The notes under the pieces: generated by a model
Databases searched by the model: none
What the model saw: the letters and a program-made list of their open reading frames with translations, nothing else
What the model was told of the DNA's origin: nothing
Shown here: positions 12,712 to 24,742 of the stretch, piece after piece
Layout of the letters: each line of letters opens with the position of its first letter
Numbering within the stretch: position 1 is the stretch's first letter
Made by a program: the position numbers and the translations under genes
Source: Zea mays
Taxonomy: Eukaryota; Streptophyta; Magnoliopsida; Poales; Poaceae
Reading direction: 5' to 3'
Assembly: GCF_902167145.1 (NCBI RefSeq)
Contig: NC_050096.1
Location: 156,301,825-156,365,824 of the forward strand
Length of the DNA: 64,000 bases

Positions 12712-12997
12712 CTTCCGACGGCCTCTTATTTCCGATGGGGCCGTCGGAAATAAGCTGTGACAGCGTCAGGTGCCGGCGGCCGGCCGTCTGCGGGGCCCAC
12801 CTCGCCTTATTTCCGACGGCCCCACCCTGGCCATCGGAAATACGCTTACTTCCGACGGCCCCGTCGGAAGCGCGGGTACTTCTGACCGGGTATCCCCTAC
12901 GGCGTTACTTCCGACGGGACCCGCCTTAAGCCGTCGGAAGTAACTACTTCCGACAGTTCAGGACTTATTTCCGACGGTTTAGGCCGTCGGAAACTGG
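12712..12997 (+). repeat. CACTA right subterminal repeat array
   Basis: About twelve copies of TTCCGACGG / CCGTCGGAA in both orientations, some with AAGTA instead of AAATA next to the core. It is denser and longer than the left array, an asymmetry that is usual for En/Spm-type elements. Confidence 0.9.
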
Positions 12998-13013
12998 GCA
13001 TTTTCCTGTAGTG
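12998..13013 (-). repeat. CACTA right terminal inverted repeat
   Basis: GCATTTTCCTGTAGTG is the exact reverse complement of the left terminus at 4359-4374. It is followed by the TTA duplication at 13014-13016. Confidence 0.95.
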
Positions 13014-13016
13014 TTA

Positions 13017-13630
13017 GGTTGGGACAAGAGGATACCATATGCAGAATTCTCCTACAACAACAGCTATCAGGCCAGTTTGAAGATGTCCCCATTCCAAGCT
13101 GTGTATGGGAGGAATTGCAGAACTCTGTTGTATTGGGACCAACCTGGCGAAAGGCAGGTGTTCGGTCCAAATATTTTGCTTGAAGCTGAAGAGAATATCA
13201 TAATGGTCTGAGAGAACCTGAAGACAGCGCAGTCCAGACAGCGAAGCTATGCTGACACTCGAAGAAGAGAACTTTGAAGTGGGAGATTATGTCTACTTGA
13301 AAGTGTCACCCATCAGAGGAACCAAAAGGTTTGGATTCAAAGGCAAGCTAGTACCTCGATATATCGGACCATACCAGGTTCAAGCAAGACGTGGAGAAGT
13401 GGCATATCAACTCAGCTTACTAGAAAATCTGTCTGCCGTACACGATGTGTTTCATGTGTCTCAGCTAAAGAAATTCTTGTGAGTACCAGAAGAGCAGTTG
13501 CCAATGGAGCATCTTGAAGTTCAAGAAGATCTGATGTATATTGAGAAGCCAACTCAAATTCTGGAGAAAGTAGATCGGGTCACTCGGAGGAGCACTATCC
13601 GGATGTGCAAAGTCAAATGGGGCCATCACT
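13017..13630 (+). pseudogene. Element A pol, part 2: end of integrase and start of chromodomain
   Basis: This continues the integrase that the CACTA element interrupts ([20 protein letters not shown]). The C-terminal integrase region follows (FEVGDYVYLKVSPIRGTKR, then SAVHDVFHVSQLKKF). TGA at about 13209, a frameshift near 13250 and TGA at 13480 break the frame. The last part (PTQILEKVDRVTRRSTIRM) begins a chromodomain-like segment, cut at 13630 by a solo LTR. The same segments are intact in element C. Confidence 0.9.
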
Positions 13631-16600
13631 TGTAACACCCCAGGTGTTACCCAAGGCCCTGGCTCCATACGTGCACTTATGACTTGTTATCACATGTGTT
13701 TAAGTGGAGGAGAAGGAGCACCAAAACTTTGGAAACCATGGGTTAACTAAGGAATGTTAATGACAAAAGCTTTACCCAAACATTTTATGCAATTATCACC
13801 TTGGACAAAAGAGGTTCAAACCCTAGACCCCCTTAAAGCATTAGACCTCCAAGCAGGAGATTAATAGGAAAGCTAATCAAATGACCAATTCTTGGCTTTA
13901 ACCCTTAACCAAAGTTTAAGTACACTAATATATCTACAAAATACAGTAAGGGAAACATTACAAAAAGACCCATTAAAGACCCCAAATCAGCCCCCAAATG
14001 GAAGACACTATAGAGTAACCCACATTTTTCTCTAAGTCCAAAATCAACCCTAATCTAGAGATCAGAGGTGTTCACCTAATTGATGGTGCCAAAACCACTT
14101 GGTCTAAATAACAAAAAGGAGCTAAATTACCTAAGGAACACCATGGAAGAGTTTGAACCCAAGCCAAGACCGTTTGACACGAGTTGACACCTGTTTTGTC
14201 TCGAGTTGAACAGTGCAGACAGACAAGACTTGGCGCCACCATATCTTCTAAGCCAGACCCGATCTCCCCTTGGAACTCACATGAACTAGGTAGCTCTAGG
14301 TGCAGGGAAGAAATCTTACACAAGCCATATGGCAAGATTCGCACGTTTGGGTGCTCAGCAGGCGCAAGAACTTGGGCAGAATAACACAGCCACGTGTTCG
14401 ACGCGCCCTAGCAACGCTAGAGCACGCCCCGGCGCTCGACCCCGCACGCACCGCGCCGCACCAAGCCAAACCCGTGCCCACGCCCGCGCCCACGCCTATA
14501 AAGCCGACCGAGGCCTCGACCGTACGCCCCCGCTCGCTCTCAACCTCGCCGGAGCGCAAGTTCACCGGCGATTGCTCTGCGCACGGCGTGCCAGCGGCCA
14601 CCCAAGACCCGACCACCGTAGACCAGCCATCCTAGCCATTCCCCGCCCCGTCTGACCCTCGAGAGAGCCTCTGTGTGTCTCAGTGAAGCTTCCAGAGCCA
14701 GGAATCGAGCTCTACCTCGCCGGAGACATCGGATCAACGTCGCTGGACTTTACCAGATCGCTGGTGTACGTGGACCGAGCTCCACGGTGAGTCTTTCTTC
14801 GATCCCTTGCACGGGTAGATTCCTTAGCACCCCGTGAAGCTCATTGTGCCCTTGGATTGAACTCTGCCGCCGTGAGCAGGCCGGAGCACACGCCGCCGAC
14901 GAGCCCGCCCGCCTACGCACGTGGCCCGACCGATTTCGGCCATCACCGTTAATGAGCCATACCTCGACGTGACCGCAAGGACTTCCCGGAGCTAACCCCG
15001 CCCTTCATCGGACCTCCCTCACCGCCGGTAAGCCGCGCCGCCCTGTTTACTTCTGTGGTTACTGTTTAAAAGGGGGGAGGGACCTCGGGGAGGAAGGAGA
15101 AGTCATGGGGGTTTTTGAATGGTCAGAGACTCAGGTGAATAGTTGCGCAGGGGCATAAATTAAAGAATTGGTTTAGGAAAAGCCCAAGGTCCTCGGTGTA
15201 AACTGGTTTTTCATAAAACCTTTTAAAACATTTTTCATTTAAATGTAAATAGAGCTTGTAAAATTCATAACTTCATTTTTATTTAACCAAATTTAGTCAA
15301 ACTAATTTTGCTAGGTTTTGAATGATATGAACTGCTTAGGAAAAATACAAAACACCCTAAGTATTGCAAAAGATTTTTAAGTTTTGATTTAATTAGTAAA
15401 CTAGCCAAAAGCTAATTAAAAGAGGGAAAAATAGCTACACTGTTAGACTAGGGTTAAGAAAAATCAGAGAGGCACTAAACCACTACCTAGCCTGTTTAAA
15501 AATAATAAACCCCTCAGTACACCAGATTAGGGAAAGGTTTACTATTTAAACATACTTTGACTCAAAGTTAAAGAAAAGAGAAAAGGGAGTTTAAAATGAG
15601 AACCAGGGGGCAACCACATTTTTGCTAGCTTACTTTCTTAACATAGTTCACTAGAAAATTTTGTTAAGCCCTCTGTAGTACAGAAGAAATGCACTACCTT
15701 TTATTTTATGAAAACCATAGAAAACTTGGAAAAACCTTAGAAAATAATCCTGAGGAGAAACCACCCCAAACCTTAGGATAACTAATAATATGTTATTATA
15801 AATCTAGGAAAAATATAACTTCTGTTGCCCTGATCTGTTGACGGGGAATCGATGGGGACGGTTGATGTGTGTGGGGATGGAGTGCCTCGCCACGTCGTGT
15901 GTTTAGGTTTACATTGCAAGGTTTAAAAACTCGATTCGAATCATTTGCTTCTCGCAGCTAATGAGATTGCTTGATCCATGCTGCTACATTGAGTAATAAG
16001 TGGAAATGAGGTGACTCACAAAAGATGTTGTTTGATAAAAATGTTTGATACCATGTATGATTAGCTAGGTACACATCTAGTTTAAAAAGGATCATACTAA
16101 AACTTGAAAAGCTAAAATTTGATTTTAGACTCAGCTAGTGCTTTTGGCAAACCAAACCCCTCAGCCAAACAACTGCATGTCTAGAGGTAGAGGAGTAGAC
16201 TCCTCACACCGGGTAAGTCTAGCTGAGTATTAGTATACTCAGCCTTGCTTGTGGCATAATTTTTACAGGTTCTCTAGAGGACATGGTTGCTGGAGTGACT
16301 TGGCCGTCCATCTTGCCACCGGGTTGGACAGTCGAGTGGGACCCTACCTCGGTAGAGGAGGAGCATGAGGAGTGATGGGACAGGCTTCCCCATCCCTTCG
16401 TTTATTTACCGTTAGTTATATTCCGCTGCATTCCGAACAATGATCACTACTTTTGATAAACTCCGATGATGTTGTAATAAATGAAATACTCCTTAACGTA
16501 TGGTTTTATGCTTTATTGTATTTGCTCTGTGCCTCACCTTCGAGTGAGTACGTGGTACTTGATCCTGTTAGTGGCCTCGTCGGACTAGATCCGAGGGAGT

Positions 16601-16687
16601 GACGTTTTATTCCTATTTAAGTGTGGTCTAGCCTTTAAGGTGGGACTTAGGCACTTAAGTTGGAATAATTCGGGCGGTTCCACCACA
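13631..16687 (+). mobile_element. Solo LTR of the element C family, 3057 bp
   Basis: It begins TGTAACACCCCAGGTGTTAC and ends CGGGCGGTTCCACCACA, closely matching the ends of the LTRs of element C. It is flanked by the 5-bp duplication TCACT (13626-13630 and 16688-16692), so it arose by recombination between the two LTRs of a full element. It has a TATA box at 14497-14502 and a strong donor-like GTAAGC at 15028. Compared with the C LTR it lacks about 1.3 kb, joining positions equivalent to about 26060 and 27370. ORFs of about 100 codons near 14300-14655 overlap in several frames in GC-rich DNA and are not supported. Confidence 0.93.
16271..16375 (+). other. Conserved short ORF module in the solo LTR
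   Basis: A 34-codon open frame follows an acceptor-like TTTTTACAG and ends in TGA. It includes MVAGVTWPSILPPGWTVEW. The same frame, length and stop occur in both C LTRs at 27810-27914 and 45776-45880. Function unknown. Confidence 0.5.
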
Positions 16688-16692
16688 TCACT

Positions 16693-16769
16693 TAGAAGAA
16701 GAAGCAACCTGGGAAAGAGAAGAAGATATGAGAGCCAAGTACCCTGAACTCTTTGCTAGCCAGCCCTGA
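16693..16769 (+). pseudogene. Element A pol, part 3: chromodomain C-terminus
   Basis: After the solo LTR the frame resumes with EEATWEREEDMRAKYPELF and ends at TGA 16767. In element C the equivalent is [19 protein letters not shown], the end of the chromodomain, which is thought to steer integration to particular chromatin. Confidence 0.85.
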
Positions 16770-16787
16770 ATCTCGAGGGCGAGATTC

Positions 16788-16805
16788 TTTTAAGGGGGAC
16801 AGGTC
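16788..16805 (+). other. Polypurine tract of element A
   Basis: TTTTAAGGGGGACAGGTC lies directly before the TG that opens the 3' LTR at 16806. This position is where plus-strand DNA synthesis is primed. Confidence 0.75.
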
Positions 16806-18189
16806 TGTAACACCCTGAATTTGGGGGTATAAAATTTCTTTTTGATTACCAACCAAATTCAGGTATTACTCTTCTCTCTCTCTAGTTTCTCTCTCTCTTT
16901 TTCTTTTGGTTAGATTTAGCTTAATTAGTGAGGGATTATTTATTTTATTTTGTCCAAACAATATGAGTCATGAAATGTTGCATCATGTTGGGCTCCAAAT
17001 ATTCTTTGAATTGTTGCACATGTTTGATTTAGTTTGAATTTGAAACTTGGTTTGAATTTGGATTGAAAACTCTAGAGAAAATACATAGAAAAGCAATTAG
17101 AATTTCCCTGGAAAATAGAAAAGCGAATTCAGCCCAAGTCGGCCAAGTTCCGCGCGTGCGCCCTCTGTCCCTGACAGGTGGGCCCCGCCTGTCAACGCCA
17201 ACCCGCGCACCTCCTCTCTCCCTCTCTCCCTCTCACTGCTTTGTGGGGCCGACCTTCCGGCACCGTTTCTCTTTCGCGCGCGCTCGCTCTCTCTCTGTCT
17301 CACGGACCCCACCCATCAGCCCGTCCCTAACCTCCCGCCCACGTCCCTCGATGTGGACGTGCCCACGTCCGCGCGTTCTCCGGTCACCTCTGCACGCCCC
17401 TGCCCCTTTAGACATCGTACCTCGCTCGCCCACTTCCCCCTGCTCACTTGCGCCCACAGCTGAGCTCCCTCGCCCCCTCTCTCGCCCTGCACATGCAACC
17501 AGGCAAGCTCCGTCGCCGCTCATCGAAGACCACCACCATTCCGCGACCACCGTTGAGTCCCTGTCGCGTCCGTTGCCTCGGTAAGGTCCGCCACATCACC
17601 CGCAACTCGGGACACCCTTCGGTTTGTCCTTTCCCCCTCTGGTTTGCCTCATCCGCGCTCACCGGAGCATTCTTGCGCAGCCGGAGTCCACCGCCATCAA
17701 CCCGAGGCTTCATCGCCTCCCCGCTGACCTCCAGGCGGTCCTGAGTTTGCGCTTGTGGTAAGCAACCTTCCCATGCCCTTAATTCGTCCGTTACTGTCCT
17801 TGTGCCCGCACAATTCCTCGCCGGAGTTGATCCGCACCGCCGTTTGCCTGCCTCGCTGTGTCCCGCGCTCTCTGGTGCTCCCGCGCCGGCGTGATGGCGA
17901 CGGTCGAGTTCGCCATGTCGCCCTGAACGCGCCTGACCCTTTCCCTAAGCCCCTAGAGCCCCACCGTGGCCGTCCCCCTCGTCTCCGACGAGACCTCACC
18001 GTGAGGTCGAGCGGCGCCACCGCACCCATGACCGGTCGCCGACCGTTGGATCTCGGGCGTTCGTCCGAGATCTGGTGGTTTGGATTTAATTAGGCCAGAT
18101 CTAATCCCGACCGCCCGATCTAGATCCGACCGTTCTCCTCTCTCTCCCTCACCCGTGCCCCTACCACTGGACCCGGTCTGTCAGCCCTG

Positions 18190-19099
18190 CTGATATGAAC
18201 GGGGGTGCCCGATCTTTCGTCAGGTGAAGATAACTATCGATTTGGTGGAGATGTCACACAGACGATCCGGCTTCCAATCAACACGACTAGAACCCCACAA
18301 TCGCAGCACCACTTCTCCTCTGGTTATCAACCATGCACTGCACGATTGACCTCGCCACGAGGGCTAATTCCTGCCTGAGAATCGAAGACACAAGCAAGAA
18401 CAAGAAAGAACACAATCTAGAATATTACGGATGAAAGATTAAGCTCACAAGTTGGGGTCTCACAAACCGATCTACGGCGACTGTTCTTGACAGATCTAAA
18501 CTTAAGCAAAACCTAACCCTAATGTGAAGGCGGCTGCTGAATAAATAGAGTATTAGGGTGTGCGTGACCCCTAGACTCGCCCCTAATGGGCTCCGACGTG
18601 ATACACGGCCCAACGGCCCAACAGATGGTGTCGCAGCACCAAAACAGAATCTGAACTCTGACTTGTTTCGACAATTCCCGTAGACTCCGAACGAATTTTA
18701 GGGTGGAACTAGTTGGGTTGGTTAGATAATCTCCTTATCTTTCCAACCATATCAAGCCCGTAGCAATAGGAGTCCTGATGCATCTTGGGCGTCCATTTTA
18801 GTGCATACTGGTCCTGGAACCCGAGATGGAGTCGCATCCGAGTCGGACTCGATTTCCTTCCTGTTGTGGCGCCCTTGCTGCTCCTCCTCAACACCTAGGC
18901 CTTTCCCAAGTCCTTTCTGGTCCTCTCCAAGGTTCTTAATCATCAAAACATCCATGGTCCCAAGCGTAAGCTCTGAAACACAATTGACTAGGGTAGAACG
19001 TACCTGGAGAATTAGCTGTCGTGCACGCGATCGTGTTATCGGTCCATTCATTGTATATATAGAAGTGATGTCCTCATCACCTGCCCTAGGTCGCTGACA
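18190..19099 (-). mobile_element. 0.9-kb retroelement-derived insertion in the LTR of element A
   Basis: It is flanked on both sides by CCCTG (18185-18189 and 19100-19104), a possible 5-bp duplication. Read on the minus strand it starts TGTCAGCGACC. It includes a peptide with GPITRSRARQLILQV, a motif typical of the C-terminal end of some grass gypsy polyproteins, then non-coding sequence like a 3' UTR plus LTR. There is no second LTR. It is either a 5'-truncated element or a small non-autonomous derivative. Confidence 0.6.
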
Positions 19100-19850
19100 C
19101 CCTGAGCCCACCTGTCAGCGCTCGTCGCGCGCCCTCGCCTGCGCGCTCGACCGCGAGATATAATCTCGGTCGTTCGCCCGAGATCGTGCGGTCCAGAGTG
19201 CCCGATACCCCTTCACGCGGTAATTTTGTTAAACAGACCCTCGGTTTGTTTGGAATCAACCCGCCATCTCTGGTTTTCATGCGTAGGCCCCTGAAATCTT
19301 GCAGATTAAACCCTAGGCTTTTAAATAATCATACAATTAGGCTTAAATTCATATTTTAAACTTCAAAACTTGTTTATTTCATATCTTTTTCATATGAACT
19401 CCAAATTGAGTGGTTCAAATTGCAAAATGTTCATAACAATATTCTCTATTCAAATAAATTATGTTCATCCATAGTCTATGCACTTTAATTTTATACCTAG
19501 ACTATAGGTTAGTGTATGTGTTGAATTACTCACTTAATAAAATAAATAAAAAGAAACCCTAGTGGATAATGGATATTTAATCTTGTCCGATTAATAATGG
19601 GTGTTATATGAATTTATCTCTGGTTTAACTTTTATGTCTCAATAAAATGAATAGAATTAGATTATGTAATCATGGACAACACTTAAAGAATAATAAACTC
19701 CTAAATAAGATTAGTTTATCTCATAATTTGATCTCGTTTTTCTTTAATTAATACTTTACCTTTTGAGATGTGTTCCAATGTGTGTACATGATTGATGTGT
19801 TGTTCATTTGTCATTTACCAAATGTATTGAATGCATGATCACTTTATTTA

Positions 19851-19922
19851 GACAACGAGCAGCCCGTGGTTCCTGAGTGTGTTGTCGAAGATCTTCCTTA
19901 GCAACAACCTGGTGAAGGCAAG
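19851..19922 (+). other. 24-codon acidic module in the LTR of element A
   Basis: Reads DNEQPVVPEC at the start and GEGK at the end, with one TAG in the middle. It follows TTTATTTAG and is followed by GTGTCC. LTR D (54567-54638, minus strand) and LTR E (57447-57518) hold modules of exactly the same length with the same ends; LTR C has a 37-codon version. Confidence 0.5.
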
Positions 19923-20197
19923 TGTCCTCAGACCTATCACGTCTTATTTACTTTATAATTCATTGTCCCACGTTACATTATTGAAAACTTAAGAATTGAC
20001 TAGTCTGTATTTACCTTATCCTTGTTTACCTTTTGGGTTATCATGGTTAGCTTTATGATATTGCGTTATCTTAATCAATGAACATGATGTGAATACTTAT
20101 GATATGATGATGTTATCCCGATGATGTTCTTGTGATACTTTAGGGGACTCATGCTGTTTCCTAAGTACCTGTCGTAAGGACCTGTTCGGGGAGTGAC

Positions 20198-21405
20198 TGA
20201 AAGGGAATTAGGCTTACACCTTTTTCCTAATTGATTTTGGTGGTTGAATTGCCCAACACAAATAATTGGACTAACTAGTTTGCTCTAGATTATAAGTTCT
20301 ACAGGTGCCAAAGGTTTACAACAAACTGGATTCAAAAATAGAGAGCTAAAGTCAGCTGAAGTGTGCCCTGGTCTGGCGCACCGGACTGTCCGGTATGCCA
20401 CCGGACAGTGTCCGGTGCACCAGGGACTCCAACTCCGAACTGCTCACCTTCGGGAATTCTGGAGGCCGCTCTGCTATAATTCATCGGACTGTCCGGTGGA
20501 GCACCGGACAGTGTCCGGTGGCGCACCGGACTGTCCGGTGTGCCAGCGGAGCAACGGCTACTTCACGCCAATGGTCGTCTGCAGAAGGCATTAAATGCGC
20601 TACAGTGCGCGCCAGAGTCAGAGCAGTGCCAGATGGCGCACCGGACACTGAACAATGCATGTCCTGTGCACCAGCGGACTGTCTGGTGGCCCAGAAGACA
20701 GAAGCTCCAACGGTCGGAATCCAACGGTTTGGTGACGTGGCAGGCGCACCGGATAGTGTCCGGTGGCGCACCGGACTGTCTGGTGCGCCATGCGACAGTA
20801 GCCTTCACCAAATGGCTAGTTTGGTGGTTGGAGCTATAAATACCGCCAACCACCCACCATTCATTGCATCCAAGTTTTCTGACTTCCCACACCTTACAAG
20901 AGCTATAGCATTGAATACAAGACACACCAGAGAGATCAAATCCTCTCCCAAGTCCATAGATCATTCCAAATCAAATAGTGACTAGTGAGAGAGTGACTTA
21001 TGTTCATTTGAGCTCTTGAGCTTGGATTGCTTCTTTTTCTCATTCTTTCTTGTGATCAACTCATTGTAACCAAGGCAAGAGACACCAATTGTGTGGTGGT
21101 CCTTGCGGGGACGTTGTGTCCCGTTTGATTGAGAAGAGAAGCTCACTCGGTCTAAGTGACCGTTTGAGAGAGGGAAAGGGTTGAAAGAGACCCGGTCTTT
21201 GTGACCACCTCAACGGGGAGTAGGTTTGCAAGAACGGAACCACGGTAAAACAAATCCTTGTGTCTCACTCTTTATTTGCTTGTGATTTGTTTTTCACCCT
21301 CTCTCTCAGACTCGTTCATATTTCTAACGCTAACCCGGCTTGTAGTTGTGCTTAAGGTTATAAATTTTAGATTCGCCTTATTCACCCCCCTCTAGGCGAC
21401 TTTCA
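20198..21405 (+). repeat. Element B 5' LTR
   Basis: 1208 bp, TG...CA. U3 (about 20365-20790) carries at least nine palindromic sites based on CCGGAC-n-GTCCGG. A TATA box TATAAATA sits at 20835-20842. It differs from the 3' LTR by tens of substitutions and two indels (one of about 20 bp within the palindrome array), so it is much older than elements C and Zeon. ORFs crossing it in both strands (for example 20395-20985) arise from the palindromes and are not genes. Confidence 0.95.
20835..20842 (+). promoter_or_regulatory. TATA box of the element B 5' LTR
   Basis: TATAAATA, conserved at 51568-51575 in the 3' LTR. It marks the U3/R border region; transcription should start about 30 bases downstream. 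Confidence 0.75.
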
Positions 21406-21407
21406 AT

Positions 21408-21419
21408 TGGTATCAGAGC
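21408..21419 (+). other. Primer-binding site of element B
   Basis: TGGTATCAGAGC, complementary to the 3' end of plant initiator methionine tRNA, begins three bases after the LTR. This is the usual copia PBS. Confidence 0.9.
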
Positions 21420-21450
21420 CCGGTGCTTCATTAGAGCTTAACCGCTCGAA

Positions 21451-23875
21451 GTGATGTCGGGAGATCACGCCAAGAAGATGGTGATCGGCGGTGAGAAGTC
21501 TGCTACAAGCCACGGGAAGGCTCCATCAAGGGAGTCCGCCAACAACAAGAAGGATGGATCCCCTTCACGCATTCGATCGCACAAGAGTGGCGAGAAGAAG
21601 AAGAAAATGAAGAAAGTGGTCTACTACGAGACCGACTCTTCCTCGCCCTCTACATCCGGATCCGACGCCGCGTCCGTCACTTCTAAGCGCCAAGAGCGCA
21701 AGAAGTATAGTAAGATCCCCCTACGCTATCCTCGCATTCCTAAGCATACTCCAATACTTTCCATCCCATTAGGCAAACCACCGACATTTGACAGTGAAGA
21801 TTATTCTAGGTGGAGTGATATGATGAGATATCACCTAACCTCACTCCACAAAAGCATATGGGATGTTGTTGAGTTTGGTGTACAGATACCATCCATAGGG
21901 GATGAACATTATGATGAGGACGAGGTGGCCCAAATCGTGCACTTCAACTCCCAAGCCACCACTATACTCCTCACCTCCCTAAGTCGAGAGGAGTATAAAA
22001 AGGTGCAAGGATTGAAGAGTGCCAAGGAGATTTGGGACGTACTCAAGACCGCGCACGAAGGAGACGAGGTGACCAAGATCACCAAGCGGGAGACGATTGA
22101 GGGGGAGCTCGATCGCTTCCGGCTTCGCCAAGGAGAAGAGCCACAAGAGATGTACAACCGGCTCAAGACCTTGGTGAATCAAGTGCGCAACCTCGGGAGC
22201 AAAAAATGGGATGACCATGAAATGGTCAAGGTTATTCTTAGATCACTCATTTTTCTTAACACTACGCAAGTACAATTAATACGTGGTGATCCTAGATACA
22301 CACTAATGTCTCCTGAGGAAGTAATAGGAAAATTTGTGAGCTTTGAATTGATGATCAAAGGCTCAAAGAAAATCATCGAGCAAGATGGCTCCTCCACGCC
22401 CGAAGCACAACCGGTCGCATTCAAGGCGACGGAGGATAAGAAGGAAGAGTCTACATCAAGTAGACTCCCCATCGACGCCTCCAAGCTCGACAACGAGGAA
22501 ATGGCGCTCATCATCAAGAGCTTCCGCCAAATCCTCAAGCAAAGGAGAGGGAAGGACTACAAATCCCACTCCAAGAAAGTGTGCTAAAAGTGTGGTAAGC
22601 CCGGTCACTTTATTGCAAAATGTCCAATATCAAGTGACAGTGACAGGGGCGACGACAAGAAGGGAAAGAGGAGAGAAAAGAAGAGATACTACAAGAAGGG
22701 CGGCGATGCCCATGTGTGCCGCGAGTGGAACTCCGACGAGAGCTCCTCCGACTCCTCCTCCGACGAGGACGCCTCCAACATCGCCATCACCAAAGGACTA
22801 CTCTTCCCCAACGTCGGCCACAAGTGCCTCATGGCAAAGGACGGCAAAAGGAAGAAGGTAAAATCAAGATCCTCCACTAAATATGCATCCTCTAGTGATG
22901 AAGATAATTCTAGTGATGAGGAGGATAATTTGCGCACCCTTTTTGCCAACCTAAACATGCAACAAAAGGAAAAATTAAATGAATTAATTAGTGCTATTCA
23001 TGAGAAGGATGAACTCTTGGACTCTCAAGAGGACTTCCTAATTAAGGAAAACAAGAAGCATGTTAAGGTTAAAAATGCTTATGCTCTAGAAGTAGAAAAA
23101 TGTGAAAAATTATCTAGTGAGCTAAGCACTTGCCATGATATTATTGCCAACCTTAAAAATGAGAATGCTAGATTAATTCCTAAGGTTGATTCAAATGTTT
23201 GCGATGATTCCAATCTTAGAGATGATAATGTTAGTTTACTTGCTAAGATTGAAGAATTGAATGTTTCTCTTGCTAGCCTTAGAAACGAAAATGAAAAATT
23301 AATTGCTAAGGCTAAGGACTTAGATGTTTGCAATGTTACCATATCCAATCTTAGAAGTGAAAATTACATTTTACATGCTAAGATTGTTGAACTAAAAACT
23401 TGCAAACCCTCTACATCTATCGTTGAGCATGTTTCCATTTGTACTAGGTGTAGAGATATTAATGTTGATGCTATTCATGATCACCTAGCCTTAATTAAGA
23501 AACAAAATGATCACATAGCTCAACTTAATGCTAAGATTAATGAGCATGACTTAGAAAATGAAAAATTTAAATTTGCTAGAAGCATGCTCTATAGTGGGAG
23601 ACGCACTGGCATCAAGGATGGCATTGGCTTCCAAAAGGGAGACAATGTCAAACTTAATGCCCCTCCTAAAAGATTGTCTAATTTTGTTAAGGGCAAGGCT
23701 CCCATGCCTCAGGATAACGAGGGTTACATTTTGTACCCTGTCGGTTACCCCGAGCACAAAATTAGGAGAATTCACTCTAGAAAGTCTCACTCTGGCCCTA
23801 ATCATGCTTTTATGTATAAGGGTGAGACATCTAGTTCTAGGAAATCAACCCGTGCAAAATTGCCTAAGAAGAAAA
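21451..23875 (+). pseudogene. Element B gag, 5' part
   Basis: The start ATG at 21451 lies just after the PBS. A basic, Ser/Lys-rich N-terminus leads into a copia gag domain (FDSEDYSRWSDMMRYHL, then RFRLRQGEEPQEMYNRL). TAA at 22585 falls in the first Cys position region of a CCHC zinc knuckle (KCGKPGHFIAKCP); the same frame is open before and after it. The C-terminal half (22700-23875) is acidic/Ser-rich and then a long likely coiled coil (KNENARL, NENEKLI repeats). The long gag with an extended C-terminus fits the SIRE lineage. Element C interrupts it at 23876. Confidence 0.9.
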
Positions 23876-24734
23876 TGTAACACCCCAGGTGTTACCCTGG
23901 CTAAAACCCACTTTGGCACTAGAAGTTGTGTTCACAAGGGGTCAAGACTTAGGGCACCACATAAGAACTTGGAGATCAAATGCTAATAAAGTTGCCAATG
24001 GCATGAGAAGCTTTACCCTAATCCTTACTCACTCACCACCTTGGATAAGAGGGGAGAAGACCCCTAGGCCCTCTCCTAAACCCTATCTTCCAAAACCCTA
24101 GGTAAGAGGGGAAAGAGAGTGAACAAGTGTGCAAAGTGTGTGTAACTTTTGCCCAAACCCTAAGCAACATTATAACCATCAATTAGGGGAGAGAAATATT
24201 GCAAAAAGACCCCTGGAGAAACCCCCAATTCAAATCTCCAAGTGAATAGAGAGCTAGAGCTCTCTATTTCCCTCTAAGTCACATTTTAGCCCTAATCCAA
24301 AGACCAGTCGTGTTCACTTTGAAGATGGCGCCAAAACCACTTGGGTTCTATACCAAAAATGTGGTATACCACTTAAGGCACCCCCTGGAAAAATTGGAGA
24401 CCGAGACTCAGACGTTTGACAGCACTTGACATCATTTTTGTCGCTGAGTGGGCAGTGAGACAAGCCAGATTTGGCGCCCGTCTATCTCCCGATCTAGGGC
24501 GTATCATCTCTTGGAACTCACACATGTGAGATAGCCCTAGGTGCCAGGAGGAGGTCTGCGCCGGATTCATGGCGAGATTCGCATGTTTGCGATCTCTGGA
24601 GACGTTTGAACACTGGAAGAAACTCACCTCCACGTGTTCGACGCCTTCTGCCCGCGCCAGAGCACGCTCGCGCGCGTCCCCGCATGCCCCGCGCCGCGCC
24701 CGAGCCAAACCAGCGCCGTGGCCCGCGCTCGAGC

Positions 24735-24742
24735 TTATAAAG
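24735..24742 (+). promoter_or_regulatory. TATA box of the element C 5' LTR
   Basis: TTATAAAG followed by a CT-rich likely start region. It is conserved at 35360-35367 in the 3' LTR, and the solo LTR has TATAAAG at 14497. Confidence 0.65.

Larger units (their letters stand above)
4359..13013 (+). mobile_element. CACTA (En/Spm-type) DNA transposon, 8655 bp, decayed
   Basis: Both ends are present. It begins CACTACAGGAAAATGC and ends with the exact reverse complement, giving 16-bp perfect terminal inverted repeats, flanked by TTA on each side. Subterminal arrays of TTTCCGACGG/CCGTCGGAAA occupy both ends, the expected binding sites for a TNPA-like protein. Inside, in order, are a GC-rich block, a 1.3-kb segment of unknown content, a long hairpin, a TNP2-like transposase gene and a TNPA-like (Transposase_24) gene, both on the + strand. 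Both genes carry lesions. The ends are intact, so mobilisation in trans by another element remains possible. It inserted into the integrase region of element A. Confidence 0.95.

Noticed and set aside
17063..18093. Clusters of 90-170-codon ORFs on both strands in the LTR of element A
   Set aside because: They overlap in multiple frames, are of low complexity (Arg/Ser/Pro-rich) and reflect GC-rich composition with few chance stops.
20395..20985. 196-codon ORF across the copia LTR, with mirror ORFs on the minus strand
   Set aside because: Generated by the palindromic U3 repeats; similar ORFs appear on both strands of both LTRs and end at the LTR promoter.
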